A stretch of DNA of 6,249 nt, from assembly GCA_002311455.1 (NCBI GenBank), contig DCAJ01000114.1:10756-17004 (forward strand), given 5' to 3'. This DNA comes from Anaerolineales bacterium UBA1136 (GTDB lineage: Bacteria; Chloroflexota; Anaerolineae; Anaerolineales; UBA11657). A model generated the notes under the pieces. That model saw only the letters and a program-made list of their open reading frames with translations. It was not told the DNA's origin and searched no databases. The translations under genes were made by a program, and so were the position numbers. This document shows positions 5,946 through 6,249 of this stretch, in pieces. Positions within the stretch are counted from its first letter, which is position 1. Every line of letters starts with the position of its first letter.

Positions 5946-6249
5946 TTAGACACCCAATAAACCTTTGCGCTTTGCTAAATCTAGACGTCCCAGGAATGTA
6001 TGCAGCAAAGTCCGAGTCGCAACAATTGCTGTAAACATGCTAACACCGACACCTATTGCTAGCGTCAATGCAAACCCCTTCACTATGCTAGCTCCAAATG
6101 TGCTACCAAACCAAAACAAAATAGTACAGGTGATAATTGTGGAAATATTTGAATCACGTATAGATGGCCAAGCTCGCCGGAAACCTGTTTCAAGAGCAAA
6201 ATCAATGTTCCGTCCATCCCGCAATTCTTCTTTCATGCGCTCAAAAATT
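5946..6249 (-). CDS. secD: Protein translocase subunit SecD, C-terminal end, 5' partial
   Basis: These are the last 100 residues of SecD, partner of SecF in the SecDF proton-driven translocation motor. The frame is open to the right edge and begins IFERMKEELRDGRNI, the conserved cytoplasmic loop after membrane helix 4 (family form IFERIKEEL). The ATG at 6236 is therefore internal. The family's functional Asp in the DANV-type motif just before this loop would lie outside the window. After the loop come AWPSIRDSNISTI, helix 5 (about 33-52 of the visible part), VKGFALTLAIGV, and SMFTAIVATRTLL of helix 6, followed by a short basic cytoplasmic tail ending LLGV. All this matches ordinary SecD. The stop TAA lies 11 nt before secF, so the two genes are co-transcribed. 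The main extracytoplasmic domain and the promoter are beyond the window. Confidence 0.95.
   Translation of the reverse strand, partial: IFERMKEELRDGRNIDFALETGFRRAWPSIRDSNISTIITCTILFWFGSTFGASIVKGFALTLAIGVGVSMFTAIVATRTLLHTFLGRLDLAKRKGLLGV

Overview
This is a stretch of ordinary bacterial chromosome carrying seven protein genes, two of them cut by the window edges. Base composition is moderately AT-rich (about 40% GC by eye), and gene order, domains and codon use are consistent throughout. I see no phage, insertion sequence, CRISPR array, tRNA or rRNA. The organism is clearly a bacterium: it has a gyrase/topoisomerase IV A subunit, separate SecD and SecF, and a peptidoglycan L,D-transpeptidase. 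A Chloroflexota-type lineage is my tentative guess. It rests mainly on the C-terminal wording of the transpeptidase (VPW, VMYF, HGTYWH, SHGC), which resembles enzymes from that phylum, and has not been tested by search.

Layout: the left half (1-2912) reads rightward. It holds the 3' end of a type IIA topoisomerase A subunit with an unusual lysine-rich tail, then the Mg2+ channel/transporter MgtE, then a YegS/diacylglycerol-kinase-family lipid kinase 31 nt behind it. The right half (2967-6249) reads leftward. It starts with the C-terminal part of SecD, then SecF (11 nt later), a half-size EamA/DMT-type membrane protein, and a secreted L,D-transpeptidase with two LysM domains and an NTF2-like domain. 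The two halves converge in a 54-nt gap at 2913-2966.

How the genes relate: mgtE and the lipid kinase are close enough to be co-transcribed, and secD-secF form a classic operon for proton-driven protein export. The transpeptidase appears to have its own promoter (TTGGCA, 18 bp, TATAAT) just after the membrane-protein gene. A Shine-Dalgarno sequence is obvious for only one gene, the EamA-like one. Two genes (mgtE and the transpeptidase) have a -10-like box 7 nt before an ATG, which hints at leaderless mRNAs.

I did not find a convincing novel system. The points most worth a second look are the basic tail on the topoisomerase, the leaderless-type start signals, and the four-part architecture and start choice of the transpeptidase.
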